This document shows positions 52,365 through 60,748 of a stretch of DNA of 64,000 nucleotides, in pieces. The translations under genes were made by a program, and so were the position numbers. The DNA comes from Turneriella parva DSM 21527. Lineage in GTDB: Bacteria; Spirochaetota; Leptospiria; Turneriellales; Turneriellaceae. Numbering within the stretch: the first letter of the stretch is position 1; each line of letters opens with the position of its first letter. Below the pieces are notes generated by a model. That model saw nothing but the letters and a program-made list of their open reading frames with translations, was not told the DNA's origin and did no database searches. The stretch lies in contig NC_018020.1 in the NCBI RefSeq assembly GCF_000266885.1, positions 868,001-932,000 on the forward strand, read 5' to 3'.

Positions 52365-52895
52365 ATGGCGATACACTCGACCACCATTATCTGCGTGCGG
52401 CGTGACGGGCAGACCGCGATGGCCGGCGATGGCCAGGTCAGTGCCGGGCAGACAATTCTGAAAGGTAACGCGATAAAGGTCAGAAAGTTATTTTCTGACA
52501 AGATTCTGGCAGGTTTCGCCGGGGCGACGGCCGACGCGTTTACGCTCATCGAAAAGCTCGAAGAAAAATTACAGGCCTATGGCGGCAACCTGACGCGCGC
52601 ATCGGTTGAACTGGCCAAAGACTGGCGCACAGACAAAATGCTGCGGCGGCTCGAAGCGATGCTGATCGCAGCCGACAAAGACAAGATATTCTTGCTCACC
52701 GGCAATGGCGACGTGATTGAACCCGAAGAAGGCGTAATCGCCATCGGTTCAGGCGGAAACTATGCACTCGCTGCAGCACGGGCACTTTTGAAGAAAACGA
52801 CATTGCCGGCCGCAGAAATTTGCACAGAATCTTTGCAGATCGCCTCTGAAATCTGCGTGTACACCAACGGCAATATCCGGCTCGAAACTCTTTAA
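52365..52895 (+). CDS. hslV: ATP-dependent protease, proteolytic subunit HslV
   Basis: The 176-residue protein is HslV (ClpQ), the Thr-protease half of the HslUV complex. After removal of a short leader MAIHS the catalytic Thr ([10 protein letters not shown]) would be N-terminal, and [19 protein letters not shown] and [15 protein letters not shown] are typical. hslU, usually directly downstream, is missing here: a convergent lipoprotein gene follows 39 bases later. HslU must be elsewhere in the genome if the complex works. Confidence 0.95.
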   Translation: MAIHSTTIICVRRDGQTAMAGDGQVSAGQTILKGNAIKVRKLFSDKILAGFAGATADAFTLIEKLEEKLQAYGGNLTRASVELAKDWRTDKMLRRLEAMLIAADKDKIFLLTGNGDVIEPEEGVIAIGSGGNYALAAARALLKKTTLPAAEICTESLQIASEICVYTNGNIRLETL

Positions 52896-52899
52896 TCTA

Positions 52900-52920
52900 C
52901 CCCGCAGAAAACCGGCGGGG
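52900..52920 (+). terminator. Possible hslV terminator
   Basis: CCCCGC (52900-52905) pairs with GCGGGG (52915-52920) five bases after the hslV stop. There is no T-tract, so it is a weak candidate for the end of the gltB-hslV transcript. Confidence 0.4.
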
Positions 52921-52934
52921 CAGCTATAGTTAGC

Positions 52935-53477
52935 CTACTCGTTTTCTTCGTTCTGACCGGGAATTCTGCCGACGGCAACGTTCTCGGCATCCAAATGCAC
53001 TCGCCAGCCGGCATCCGTTTTGATGAAAGATAACTTTTCGTCGTCGGCAAAGTAGAGAGTTGCCTTGTTGCCCTTTTCGGTGCGACGCAATACCTGAGCC
53101 GGAGGCAGCATCTCTTTTGGCAAAAGCGTAGTTTCACTGCCCGCGCCTTCGTTGCGCATCATATAGCCAATAAAATCTTCGATTGTCAGCTCTTTCAACT
53201 TTGAAACCGACATGTTCATCTGCTTGGCCATGTGCTCAAAGGCCTGCGCGGCTTGCGGGTTTTCAGGTATCGACTGGAACATCGAGCGCATGCCCTCGAT
53301 TTTCTCTTCGAGTTCTGTCAGGGTTTCTTTTGAGAGCACGGCTACAAAGGCCTTGGCGTCGCGGCGAATGTATGCGTCTTGCACGGCCGCCAACGCTGCC
53401 TCGGGCGTATCGAGCTTCTTCTTGCCACAACCGACAACAGCCAAAGCGCAAAATAGTGCGACAGAAATTCTGAACAT
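52935..53477 (-). CDS. Hypothetical lipoprotein
   Basis: The 180-residue protein has a lipobox signal MFRISVALFCALAVVGC. The mature part is mixed alpha/beta with an N-terminal Ala-rich helix (DTPEAALAAVQDAYIRRDA), which resembles NTF2-like or DUF4878-type lipoproteins, and an acidic tail (GQNEENE). No specific role is seen. It is the last gene of a minus-strand run with the DUF1175 and OmpL47-type genes. Confidence 0.72.
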   Translation of the reverse strand: MFRISVALFCALAVVGCGKKKLDTPEAALAAVQDAYIRRDAKAFVAVLSKETLTELEEKIEGMRSMFQSIPENPQAAQAFEHMAKQMNMSVSKLKELTIEDFIGYMMRNEGAGSETTLLPKEMLPPAQVLRRTEKGNKATLYFADDEKLSFIKTDAGWRVHLDAENVAVGRIPGQNEENE

Positions 53478-53516
53478 TCCCTCACTTTTTACGAGTCACA
53501 CAGAATGACAATCAAA

Positions 53517-54164
53517 TCAATCAAGAAACTGGGGCCTGAATACACCCTGAAAAACGGGGTTCTCTGCCACTGGGTGCCACTGGCTTTCGGGCAATGCCTC
53601 CAGGTCAGGTAGCGTGCGAATTCGCAGCTCGGCGCGCGCATCGCCGGTGTGGTAAACCGCAAGCACGCCTGCGCCTGCCCGTACTATCATCATCACATGC
53701 CGAATCTTCAATTCTGCAGAATAAAAATAGAGCAGATCCCCTGTCTTGAGGCGCGCCGGGCGCGCAACGCGTGCAAGGCGATGGCTATGCTGAATCAGCT
53801 GCTGGGCCGTTAGGTTGCCGTTTTGCCAGGCCGATGCAATTTCGGTCAGAAGTTTTGATTTCGCCAGAGCATTGACCGACCGCATCGCCGGATACCTGTC
53901 ATAAAACCGATCGTCATGCTGCTGCATGGCCTCCCAGAAAACGTAACGAACCAGGCCGGCGCAATCGCGGTTGCTTGCGTGCCAACGGTAGTTTGCACCC
54001 TTTGGCTCAAGGCGCAGTACAAGCGGGGTAAAGGCTTCTACGAACGCGCGAAATTTCTGTTGCGAGTCAGCACTTAACTTCAGGTTATCCGCGTAGGCCG
54101 GCGTGCATGCCAGATTCAGGGTAAAAAAAAGCCCCGCAAACGCGGGGCTTTTTCGAAAGATCAT
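53517..54164 (-). CDS. DUF1175 family secreted protein
   Basis: From ATG 54164 the protein has 215 residues with a signal peptide (RKSPAFAGLFF, cleavage after TPAYA). The mature part matches DUF1175: YRWHASNRDCAGLVRYVFWEA, LKTGDLLYFYS, RHVMMIVRAG and VYHTGDAR. The Cys/His placement resembles NlpC/P60-like cysteine peptidases, and the family may act on peptidoglycan. The signal peptide is partly encoded by an intrinsic terminator (54123-54153), so its transcription depends on read-through or its own promoter. Confidence 0.82.
   Translation of the reverse strand: MIFRKSPAFAGLFFTLNLACTPAYADNLKLSADSQQKFRAFVEAFTPLVLRLEPKGANYRWHASNRDCAGLVRYVFWEAMQQHDDRFYDRYPAMRSVNALAKSKLLTEIASAWQNGNLTAQQLIQHSHRLARVARPARLKTGDLLYFYSAELKIRHVMMIVRAGAGVLAVYHTGDARAELRIRTLPDLEALPESQWHPVAENPVFQGVFRPQFLD
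54123..54153 (-). terminator. Intrinsic terminator inside the DUF1175 signal-peptide coding region
   Basis: GCCCCGC (54131-54137) and GCGGGGC (54142-54148) pair over an AAAC loop; A8 (54123-54130) and T5 flank it, so on the minus strand the hairpin is followed by U8. It begins 22 bases after the OmpL47-type stop and lies in the first codons of the DUF1175 gene. This is one of the clearest terminators in the window. Confidence 0.9.
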
Positions 54165-54174
54165 CGGGAGATGA

Positions 54175-55353
54175 TCAGTTCGCTGGTGCAGCAGCTGGCT
54201 CTGCCGGCTTTTCAACAGTTGCGCCACCGACTGGGCGAATTGTTGATTTTGGCGGATTGTCATCGACGATGAAGTCAACGCGAACCGGTTGAGATTCGTT
54301 GCCAACTTTGTCTGACGCCTTCGCTTCGATGCTGTGCGGGCCTTCAGTCTGGAATACCAGCTTACCGCTGTAAATTTGCCATTCTGCAGCGCCGTCAACC
54401 TTTACGAAGATATTCGCGACACCTGATTCAGCATCTTGTGCCTCGACGAGGTAGCTGTTGTCACGCATTGCATATTTCTTGCCGTCGACGTTGATCCAGC
54501 GTTTTGCTGGCGTGATCATCACGACAGGAGGAGTATTCTCTACGTACAGAGAGTTGATAACCGCGAGGTCTTCTGGGCTTGCACCCTGGCCTGGGCTTGA
54601 AGTTGAGAAACCGCTGAGGTTCTCTGACTTGTTGCCGAGGTTGTCAATTGCGCGGTATTTCAGCTGCGCAGCACCCGGCTTATCGAGCACGATGCCGTCT
54701 TTGTATGGCTGCCAGTCAGAACCATTGGTTGAGTACTCAACGCTCTTCACGCCGCTATAGTTATCGGTTGCGCGAATTTCGAGTTTCGTGCCCGGTGCCA
54801 GATAGCGCTTACCATCGATAATAATCGGCGCTTTGTTCAGTGCAAAGTTCATGTATGGGCCGGTGTTATCGATAATCACGTTGAAGATGTTATCTTCTTC
54901 GCGGTTACCGACGCGGTCGACCGAACGGTAAGTAATCTTGTGCGGGCCTTCTTTTTCGAGTGAAAACGGATGACCGTACACTGAGAATGACTGGGTTTCG
55001 TTGATCTTGAATTCGATGTAATCGAGGTTCGAGATGTTATCGGTCGCAGTCAGTTCGAATTTGGCCTGTGACGTTGCATAGGTGTTCTTGCCGTCGTTGT
55101 AAAGGTTGCCAACCTGTGAGTCAGCTGTTGCCGCAGGTGCTGAGCTGCCTGCCGCGCGATCAGTCGCCGCCGGTGCCGTAACGGCCCCGTCGCTCGCCTT
55201 TTCAGCTTCGTCGACTTTTTTCTCTGCGTCTTGCGCAGCTTTATCGGCCGAATCAAGGCCAGACGGATCCAGGTCTTGAGCTATCAGCCACGAAGCTGAG
55301 GCAACAAGAACCAGAAACGCTATTTTCATGGTACGTGTCATGTTCAGTAGCAT
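54175..55353 (-). CDS. OmpL47-type beta-strand repeat protein
   Basis: The start ATG 55353 has AGAGAGGA 5 bases upstream. The protein has a signal peptide (MKIAFLVLVASASWLIA from an inner Met), an Asp/Lys/Ala-rich linker, and three or more OmpL47-type repeats of Ig-like fold with the pattern YSTNGSDWQPYKDG...YRAIDNLGNKSE, each ending in a DxxGN turn. Such repeats are frequent in Leptospira surface proteins. A structural or adhesive role outside the inner membrane is inferred. Its transcript probably ends at 54153-54123. Confidence 0.82.
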   Translation of the reverse strand: MLLNMTRTMKIAFLVLVASASWLIAQDLDPSGLDSADKAAQDAEKKVDEAEKASDGAVTAPAATDRAAGSSAPAATADSQVGNLYNDGKNTYATSQAKFELTATDNISNLDYIEFKINETQSFSVYGHPFSLEKEGPHKITYRSVDRVGNREEDNIFNVIIDNTGPYMNFALNKAPIIIDGKRYLAPGTKLEIRATDNYSGVKSVEYSTNGSDWQPYKDGIVLDKPGAAQLKYRAIDNLGNKSENLSGFSTSSPGQGASPEDLAVINSLYVENTPPVVMITPAKRWINVDGKKYAMRDNSYLVEAQDAESGVANIFVKVDGAAEWQIYSGKLVFQTEGPHSIEAKASDKVGNESQPVRVDFIVDDNPPKSTIRPVGGATVEKPAEPAAAPAN

Positions 55354-55412
55354 AGGTTCCTCTCTAAAAAAATTTGCATTTCAAAACCCCGTGGGATTTA
55401 CTCTGATAAAGA

Positions 55413-55494
55413 TACTCTGAAAGAACGGTTTTCGACTTTTTGGTTTCGGCGGCTGCGCCGCCGAAACCAAAAAGCAAACCAGTCTTTCAGAGTA
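55413..55494. repeat. 82-bp nested inverted repeat
   Basis: The core is a perfect 18-bp stem (55436-55453 with 55457-55474) closed by a TGC loop. GGTTT (55427-55431) pairs with AAACC (55476-55480), and TACTCTGAAAGA (55413-55424) pairs with TCTTTCAGAGTA (55483-55494). The small unpaired pockets are asymmetric. It has no T-tract next to the outer stem on either strand. Confidence 0.85.
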
Positions 55495-55558
55495 CCCTTA
55501 GTGTATCGTCCCGCCGGGTATGATGACTTAACTGCGAGTCGCGGGTTTAGTCACACAA

Positions 55559-55617
55559 TGTCAATTTATTTTGCCATATGAGCCGCCTCGTGGCCCAGAT
55601 GGCAAAATAAATTGACA
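55559..55617. repeat. 59-bp inverted repeat with 19-bp perfect arms
   Basis: TGTCAATTTATTTTGCCAT (55559-55577) pairs perfectly with 55599-55617 across a 21-base centre. The AT-rich arms differ from the local GC-rich sequence, which suggests a small mobile or acquired element. It does not resemble the nearby 82-bp repeat. Confidence 0.85.
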
Positions 55618-55680
55618 CGTAAACGGGGTCAATCCCCCCCATGATTTGGCCGATAATATAGCATGCGCGGGCGTCTTATG

Positions 55681-57168
55681 TCACAATTTCTCAGGATGAT
55701 GCTCGTGGGCGGCACGCTGCTCGCGTCGGTCAATTGCGCGGCGCGTCAGGTGCGCAACGAGATCGAGCTGCAAGAGGCGGCGAAACGAGCTGCGGCAAAC
55801 GAAGAGAAGGGCTGGGTCGCGCTCGAAGGCACGGTTCGCACGAAAGACGAAGACCCTGATTATGACATGCAGCGCAAGGCGCTCGCCGAAGTCGGCAAAA
55901 TTCCCTCGCCGCGCTCGCAGGTTCTGCTGACTGAAAACGTCAACAACCGCTACCTGCGCGCAGAGGCAATCGGTGGGCTGATGAAACAGCGCAACGAATC
56001 TAACCGAGAGGCCATCGACAAACTCATCGTCGAGGCCGCGGCGAAAAACGCAGAGGAATTCAGCGGCCTCACTCGCGAAGAGATTCAGGCACTCGGCGAA
56101 TCAGACAATCCCGAAGCCGTTCGGTTGCTCAGGCAGCAGATGGGGCGCGACCCGAACAAAGACGAAATGACGATCGATGCTTTGGGCAAGATTCTGAAAC
56201 GCCAAAAACGCTCGAGTTACAGCCCGATCGACTTTTCGCTACCGCTCGGGCAGGGCGCAAAGATCAGCTTTGAAGACATTTCGACAGACAAAGGCGAGAG
56301 CGCAGAGCCGGCGAAAGCCGAGCCGGCGGCAGCTACCGCCAACGAAACAGACCCCGAACAGGCACTCATCGACTACCTCTCGGGCGATGGCTCGCCTGAA
56401 GCCAAAGACCGGGCAGTGCAGAACATTGCGGATGCACGCTCGAATGGTATCACTTACCTGTTGGGCCTTGCAGGCAAAACTTCGGTAAAACCGGCGGCAC
56501 GCATCGCGATTATCGACTTTCTGACCCGGCACGCCGTCAACACGCAGGATAAGTCGATGATCGGCAAGTTTCAGGCACTGCGTGGGCGCGCCGGTGGTAA
56601 CCGCCAGATAATTGCGTCGATCGATCTCTCGCTCAGGGTGCTCGGCAGCGCTTTCGGGCGCGCGGTGGCTGTTGGCGGTTCGCAGCGGCGACGCATTGTT
56701 GTCACCGACGGGTATGACCCGCTCGCGCGCGAAGCCGATATCGTGAAACTCGACCAGAGACCCTACCCCGGCTATTCGGCTGCAGATGTGCGCACAAACC
56801 TCAAGAAGGCACTCACCTATTACAGGCTCGATGCGACCCTTGCCGACCGCATGCAGAAACGCGTGAACGATTTGCTGAACCTGCCCGAGAACAAAGAATC
56901 ACCCGAGCGCAATCTCATCTTCACGGCGCTCGGCAGACTCTACCCCGATCGTGATTTTTACGTGCTGAAAAAGCAAGGGCAAGAAGCATTCGCAAAACCC
57001 GGCTATTTCACCACAACGCTGAGGCTCGTCACCGCCTCACGCCGCGGTCGATCATGGCAAATCGCCGCGTTGCAGCGCGTGTGGGGCCTGAGTGAAAACG
57101 AAGCCGATCGTATTCGCCAGATCTATCTGCGCGACGGCAAATTGCTGCAGCAGCGCATGCGGCTCTGA
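55681..57168 (+). CDS. HEAT-repeat lipoprotein
   Basis: ATG 55681 (or 55663) gives a lipoprotein signal, MLVGGTLLASVNC. About 495 residues follow with HEAT-like helical repeats (for example YLRAEAIGGLMKQ and DNPEAVRLLRQQM), an Ala/Glu/Pro-rich linker (residues about 205-235), then a second helical region. HEAT proteins act as scaffolds. No enzyme motif is seen. It is followed 20 bases later by the EamA gene. The region upstream holds large inverted repeats. Confidence 0.75.
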   Translation, partial: SQFLRMMLVGGTLLASVNCAARQVRNEIELQEAAKRAAANEEKGWVALEGTVRTKDEDPDYDMQRKALAEVGKIPSPRSQVLLTENVNNRYLRAEAIGGLMKQRNESNREAIDKLIVEAAAKNAEEFSGLTREEIQALGESDNPEAVRLLRQQMGRDPNKDEMTIDALGKILKRQKRSSYSPIDFSLPLGQGAKISFEDISTDKGESAEPAKAEPAAATANETDPEQALIDYLSGDGSPEAKDRAVQNIADARSNGITYLLGLAGKTSVKPAARIAIIDFLTRHAVNTQDKSMIGKFQALRGRAGGNRQIIASIDLSLRVLGSAFGRAVAVGGSQRRRIVVTDGYDPLAREADIVKLDQRPYPGYSAADVRTNLKKALTYYRLDATLADRMQKRVNDLLNLPENKESPERNLIFTALGRLYPDRDFYVLKKQGQEAFAKPGYFTTTLRLVTASRRGRSWQIAALQRVWGLSENEADRIRQIYLRDGKLLQQRMRL

Positions 57169-57188
57169 CCGCCACCACAAATTCAGTC

Positions 57189-58052
57189 GTGAAACTGCGC
57201 AACGAGCTGCTGCTCATTTTCGCTATGGTTATCTGGAGCGCCTCATGGACTTCGGGTAAACTCATAGCGTCGACGGCCCCGCCGCAGATCACGCTCTTCT
57301 GGCGATACCTGTTTTCTGCCATCGCCCTCGCGCCCCTCGTGACACTGACAGGTGCCCGCTTTAGGGTGACGCTTGCGCAGGCATTGTGGGCCGCGCTCGG
57401 TGCCGGTATCATGACGGTTTATACTTTCATGTTTTTCATTGGCCTCAAAACCGGCCTCGCGGGTGCTGCGGGTGTTCTGGTAACTTCAATGAACCCGATC
57501 TTCACCTACTTTCTGACCCGAGTCTTGTTTCGCCATACTTTGAGAGCCCGCGATGCTCTGGGTCTGACCCTCGGTGTAGCTGGCGGTGCGATTCTGATTG
57601 AGTTCTGGCACCTCTCGTACGAACAGATGCTGCTCTCGGGCAACCTGCTGTTTCTCGTCGCATCGCTCGTCTACGCGCTCGTGACGCTCACAACCAACGC
57701 AGCGACGCGCGCCACCTCGATCGTCGTCTATTCATTCTATGTGAATGTCTTTGGCGCGGTAATCTGCATGACTCTCATCGGGGGGGATTTCTCCCGTACA
57801 CCGGCGGCGCATGATTACAACTATTGGTTAAACGTTTTCTACCTGGGAGTCGTCTCAAACGCGTTCGCGACGACCGTCTACTTCTTTGCGGTCAAACAAC
57901 TGGGGTCGGCCCGCGCGAGCTCTTATGTTTTTATCGTGCCTGCTACCGCGCTCTTAATCGCGGCGCTCTACCTTCACGAACCGGTGAAGGCAACGACGCT
58001 CATAGGCGGATTGATTGCGCTTCTGGCGGTGACGATCTTGAGGCGCGCTTGA
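57189..58052 (+). CDS. EamA/DMT family transporter
   Basis: The 287-residue protein has ten hydrophobic segments in two EamA repeats (the first from FAMVIWSASWTSGKLIA, the second from GNLLFLVASLVYALVTL), the pattern of DMT metabolite exporters. The start is GTG. The substrate is unknown. It converges with the flagellar-cluster end gene 27 bases away. Confidence 0.9.
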   Translation: MKLRNELLLIFAMVIWSASWTSGKLIASTAPPQITLFWRYLFSAIALAPLVTLTGARFRVTLAQALWAALGAGIMTVYTFMFFIGLKTGLAGAAGVLVTSMNPIFTYFLTRVLFRHTLRARDALGLTLGVAGGAILIEFWHLSYEQMLLSGNLLFLVASLVYALVTLTTNAATRATSIVVYSFYVNVFGAVICMTLIGGDFSRTPAAHDYNYWLNVFYLGVVSNAFATTVYFFAVKQLGSARASSYVFIVPATALLIAALYLHEPVKATTLIGGLIALLAVTILRRA

Positions 58053-58079
58053 TGCCCTCTGGGCATCAAGCGCTAAATT

Positions 58080-58589
58080 CTATTCTTTATCCTGATCCAT
58101 CAGTTGTTTGATGGTTTCGGCCATAACTTCGGGCTGGTTCTTGAATTTCACCCCGTCGACGACGATCTCTTCTTTGCCGATGGTCACCCCGGCCTTGCGG
58201 GGTATCGAGCTGGCGCTGCCCGCAGAAGAATGCGCCGAGTCATAATTTCCCATGCCCTCGCCAGTACCTGAAAAATCCTCACCGTCGGCTGCAAGTTCGC
58301 TGCCACCCGTGTCGCCTTCGGGCAACATGTCTGAATTCTCACCGAGACCGAGAGTTTCAGAGTCGGGTTGGTTCTCAATCACCTCAATCGCTTCGGGAAC
58401 TTTCTTCGCGAGCAATGCATAAAGACCGCTGCCGAGCACAAACATCAAGAGGCCGCTGACGAGTGGTCTGAATACCAGCGCGACGGCGCCGCTGTCAGAA
58501 ATTATCGTGAACACGAGCGCGACCATGGCGCCCAATACGGCGAGCAGAATGCTCAGGCGAATGTGTGCGGCCGTGAAAAAAGCAGGCAT
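58080..58589 (-). CDS. Hypothetical membrane protein at the end of the flagellar operon
   Basis: The 169-residue protein has two membrane segments near the N-terminus (residues about 10-30 and 38-60), then a long acidic, Ser/Gly/Glu-rich and probably disordered part, and a short structured end (KEEIVVDGVKFKNQPEVMAETI). It is 25 bases downstream of flhG and likely co-transcribed. Flagellar or motility relevance is inferred from position only. Confidence 0.7.
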   Translation of the reverse strand: MPAFFTAAHIRLSILLAVLGAMVALVFTIISDSGAVALVFRPLVSGLLMFVLGSGLYALLAKKVPEAIEVIENQPDSETLGLGENSDMLPEGDTGGSELAADGEDFSGTGEGMGNYDSAHSSAGSASSIPRKAGVTIGKEEIVVDGVKFKNQPEVMAETIKQLMDQDKE

Positions 58590-58614
58590 TGTTCACGACC
58601 TCGCGAGCACCATG

Positions 58615-59469
58615 TTACATGGCAGGGCTGAAGATTTTTTTAAAGAAGGCGCCGACACCCGACTCGTTGCGCTTCGGCAGCTCTTGCTCGAGAATGCGCG
58701 ACGCGACGATGTCGAGGCACGATGCCGCCTTGCAACCGGGAAAAAGCTGGTAGAAGGGTTTCTGCCGGCGAATCGATTTGGAGACATTGTCGTCGTCGTA
58801 GATGAAACCCAGATTTTCGACTCGCACATTCAAGAACTGGCTCGAGATATTGATCACGCGCTCAGCAACCTTTTTCCCCTCGAGTGACGACTGCGCACGG
58901 TTGACGAGCAGCTTGAGGTTTTTGTCGGGCGCGACGAGCACGATCGATTTGATAATGCCATATGCGTCGGTAATCGCAGTCGGCTCGGGTGTCGTCACGA
59001 CGATCACCTTGTCGGCCGGCAGGGTAAAGCCGACGACGTTCGACGAAACGCCGGCGCCGGTATCGATCAGCATAATGTCATAGCCCGAGAGTTTTTCAAA
59101 GGCCGAGACCAGTGTGCCCCGCTCTTTGTCAGAAAGGTTGGCGAGCATGCTGTAGCCCGAGGCGCCTGCGATAATGTCGAGACCTTCGGGTGTGCGAATA
59201 ATAATGTCTTCGAGCTCTTTATGGCCCTTGATGACGTGATAGAGGTTGAATTTCGGCACGACGCCGAGCAGCACATTGACGTTCGCGAGGCCCAGGTCGG
59301 CGTCAAACAGCAGCACCTTCTTACCGGCAGTTGCGAGGGCAAGCCCGAGGTTCACAGAGATGGTTGATTTGCCCACACCCCCCTTACCGCTGGTGAGCGT
59401 GATGATTTGTGTGGTAGTGCCTGGGTCTGACTTACCGACCATTTTTCTGAGCGTGCTTGCCTGATCCAT
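58615..59469 (-). CDS. flhG: FlhG/FleN-type MinD-like ATPase
   Basis: From ATG 59469 the protein has 284 residues. It has the deviant Walker A of MinD/ParA proteins, SGKGGVGKS at 27-35 (both Lys), DADLGLANV and MLIDTGAG. FlhG restricts flagellar number and place together with FlhF, and the gene starts 13 bases after flhF, so identity is supported by context. The membrane-targeting helix typical of MinD is not evident at the C-terminus, which ends [11 protein letters not shown] and may serve that role. Confidence 0.93.
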   Translation of the reverse strand: MDQASTLRKMVGKSDPGTTTQIITLTSGKGGVGKSTISVNLGLALATAGKKVLLFDADLGLANVNVLLGVVPKFNLYHVIKGHKELEDIIIRTPEGLDIIAGASGYSMLANLSDKERGTLVSAFEKLSGYDIMLIDTGAGVSSNVVGFTLPADKVIVVTTPEPTAITDAYGIIKSIVLVAPDKNLKLLVNRAQSSLEGKKVAERVINISSQFLNVRVENLGFIYDDDNVSKSIRRQKPFYQLFPGCKAASCLDIVASRILEQELPKRNESGVGAFFKKIFSPAM

Positions 59470-59482
59470 TGAGCCTCTTCTT

Positions 59483-60748
59483 TTAGTTTCGATCAATTAG
59501 GTCTGTTTCATCAAGCCATTTTTTAAGCAGGGCGTCAGAAATGAGCAAGCGGTCGGCGTCGAGCCAGTCTTTGGCCACATCTTGACCGTTTGTGAGCATC
59601 GAGAACGGCTTGTGCCACGTGTCAGCCACTTCGACGATCGGCGCGAAACTAAAACTCTCATCGATCTTGCTGATAATGATACGGCTGTAATCCAAGAGCT
59701 CAAAGCGGTCGAACAACAGTCGGGCGTCTTGCAGGCGGGTTGTTGCAGGTATCACGAGGTGCGTTTCGATGTCGTGCTGCGCCGAGATCGCCTCGAAAAA
59801 GGTCTTTTGCCGCGCCAGAAATTCCTGATTTGCCGGGCTCGAACCGCTCGTATCGACAAAAATAAACTCGGCTTCGCTCTGCTCGATTGCCACCTTCAGC
59901 TCGTCGGGGTTGCGGCACACCCGGCAGGGAATATCCATAATGCGCGCATAAACTTTGAGCTGCTCGGTTGCGGCGATGCGGTAGTTGTCGATCGTGATCA
60001 GCTCAACCTTGCGCTTTTGTGAAACGCTCAGGCGCGCGGCCATTTTGACAAGGGTCGTTGTCTTGCCTGCGCCCGTCGGGCCGACGAGAGTGATAATTCT
60101 CTGCGAGGCCGTTGTCGTCGTGCGCACATGTTCGCCCAGAATCTCGCGTGCCTTTGCATGCACTTTTTTGCGCAGTTTGTAATCGGTCGGCGCAATCTGC
60201 GCCCGCGTACGCATGGCGATGCTCTCGGCAAAAGGCGAGCTAAACCCGATTGTCACGAGATGCTCGTAGAGCGACATCAGTTCGCGCTCTTTGACAAGGT
60301 CGAGATCGGGGCCGCCCTTGCTCTTCAGAGCCGCCTTCAGTTCGGCCACTTCGGCTTCGAGCTTGCGTATTTGCTCACCCGAGGGCGGGGTGATGCTGAT
60401 CGGCATCACTTCTTTTTTGAGCTGCGGCGTCAGTTCGCGACTGAGGGTAACCGGCCCGTTTTGATCGGGCAGAGCGCTGCGCTTCGGCGAAGTACGGTTC
60501 AGCATCTCTTCAAGCAACTTCAGCTTGTTGTCGATCGATTCATCTTTCTTCTTGGGCTGAACCTTATTCTTCTCAAGAATCGCGCCGCTTATTTCCCATT
60601 GTTTTGCGCGGGTAATTTTACCCCACACGCTCTTCACAGGCACTTCGCGCTGGTTTGAAATTAACACGTCAGGGCCGCTGCCATATTTGTTGCGAACCTT
60701 CGCGAGAACTTCAGCGTGAGAATCGCCCCGTTCGGTGAAATATTGCAT
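59483..60748 (-). CDS. flhF: Flagellar SRP-like GTPase FlhF
   Basis: The 421-residue protein has an N-terminal basic/coiled region, the NG domain with P-loop GPTGAGKTT (223-231), [13 protein letters not shown] and the DTSGSSP motif where SRP GTPases have DTAGR, and ISKIDE. FlhF marks the pole for flagellar assembly. The start overlaps the flhA stop (TGATG). The Ser-rich DTSG variant is the usual FlhF form. Confidence 0.95.
   Translation of the reverse strand: MQYFTERGDSHAEVLAKVRNKYGSGPDVLISNQREVPVKSVWGKITRAKQWEISGAILEKNKVQPKKKDESIDNKLKLLEEMLNRTSPKRSALPDQNGPVTLSRELTPQLKKEVMPISITPPSGEQIRKLEAEVAELKAALKSKGGPDLDLVKERELMSLYEHLVTIGFSSPFAESIAMRTRAQIAPTDYKLRKKVHAKAREILGEHVRTTTTASQRIITLVGPTGAGKTTTLVKMAARLSVSQKRKVELITIDNYRIAATEQLKVYARIMDIPCRVCRNPDELKVAIEQSEAEFIFVDTSGSSPANQEFLARQKTFFEAISAQHDIETHLVIPATTRLQDARLLFDRFELLDYSRIIISKIDESFSFAPIVEVADTWHKPFSMLTNGQDVAKDWLDADRLLISDALLKKWLDETDLIDRN

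Larger units (their letters stand above)
55354..55662. other. Divergent intergenic region with two large inverted repeats
   Basis: This gap separates the divergent OmpL47-type and HEAT-repeat genes. It holds the inverted repeats at 55413-55494 and 55559-55617 and a short GGGG/CCCC hairpin at 55625-55637. A GATAATAT stretch (55651-55658) just before the HEAT gene could be its -10 box. No credible protein is encoded. Confidence 0.7.
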
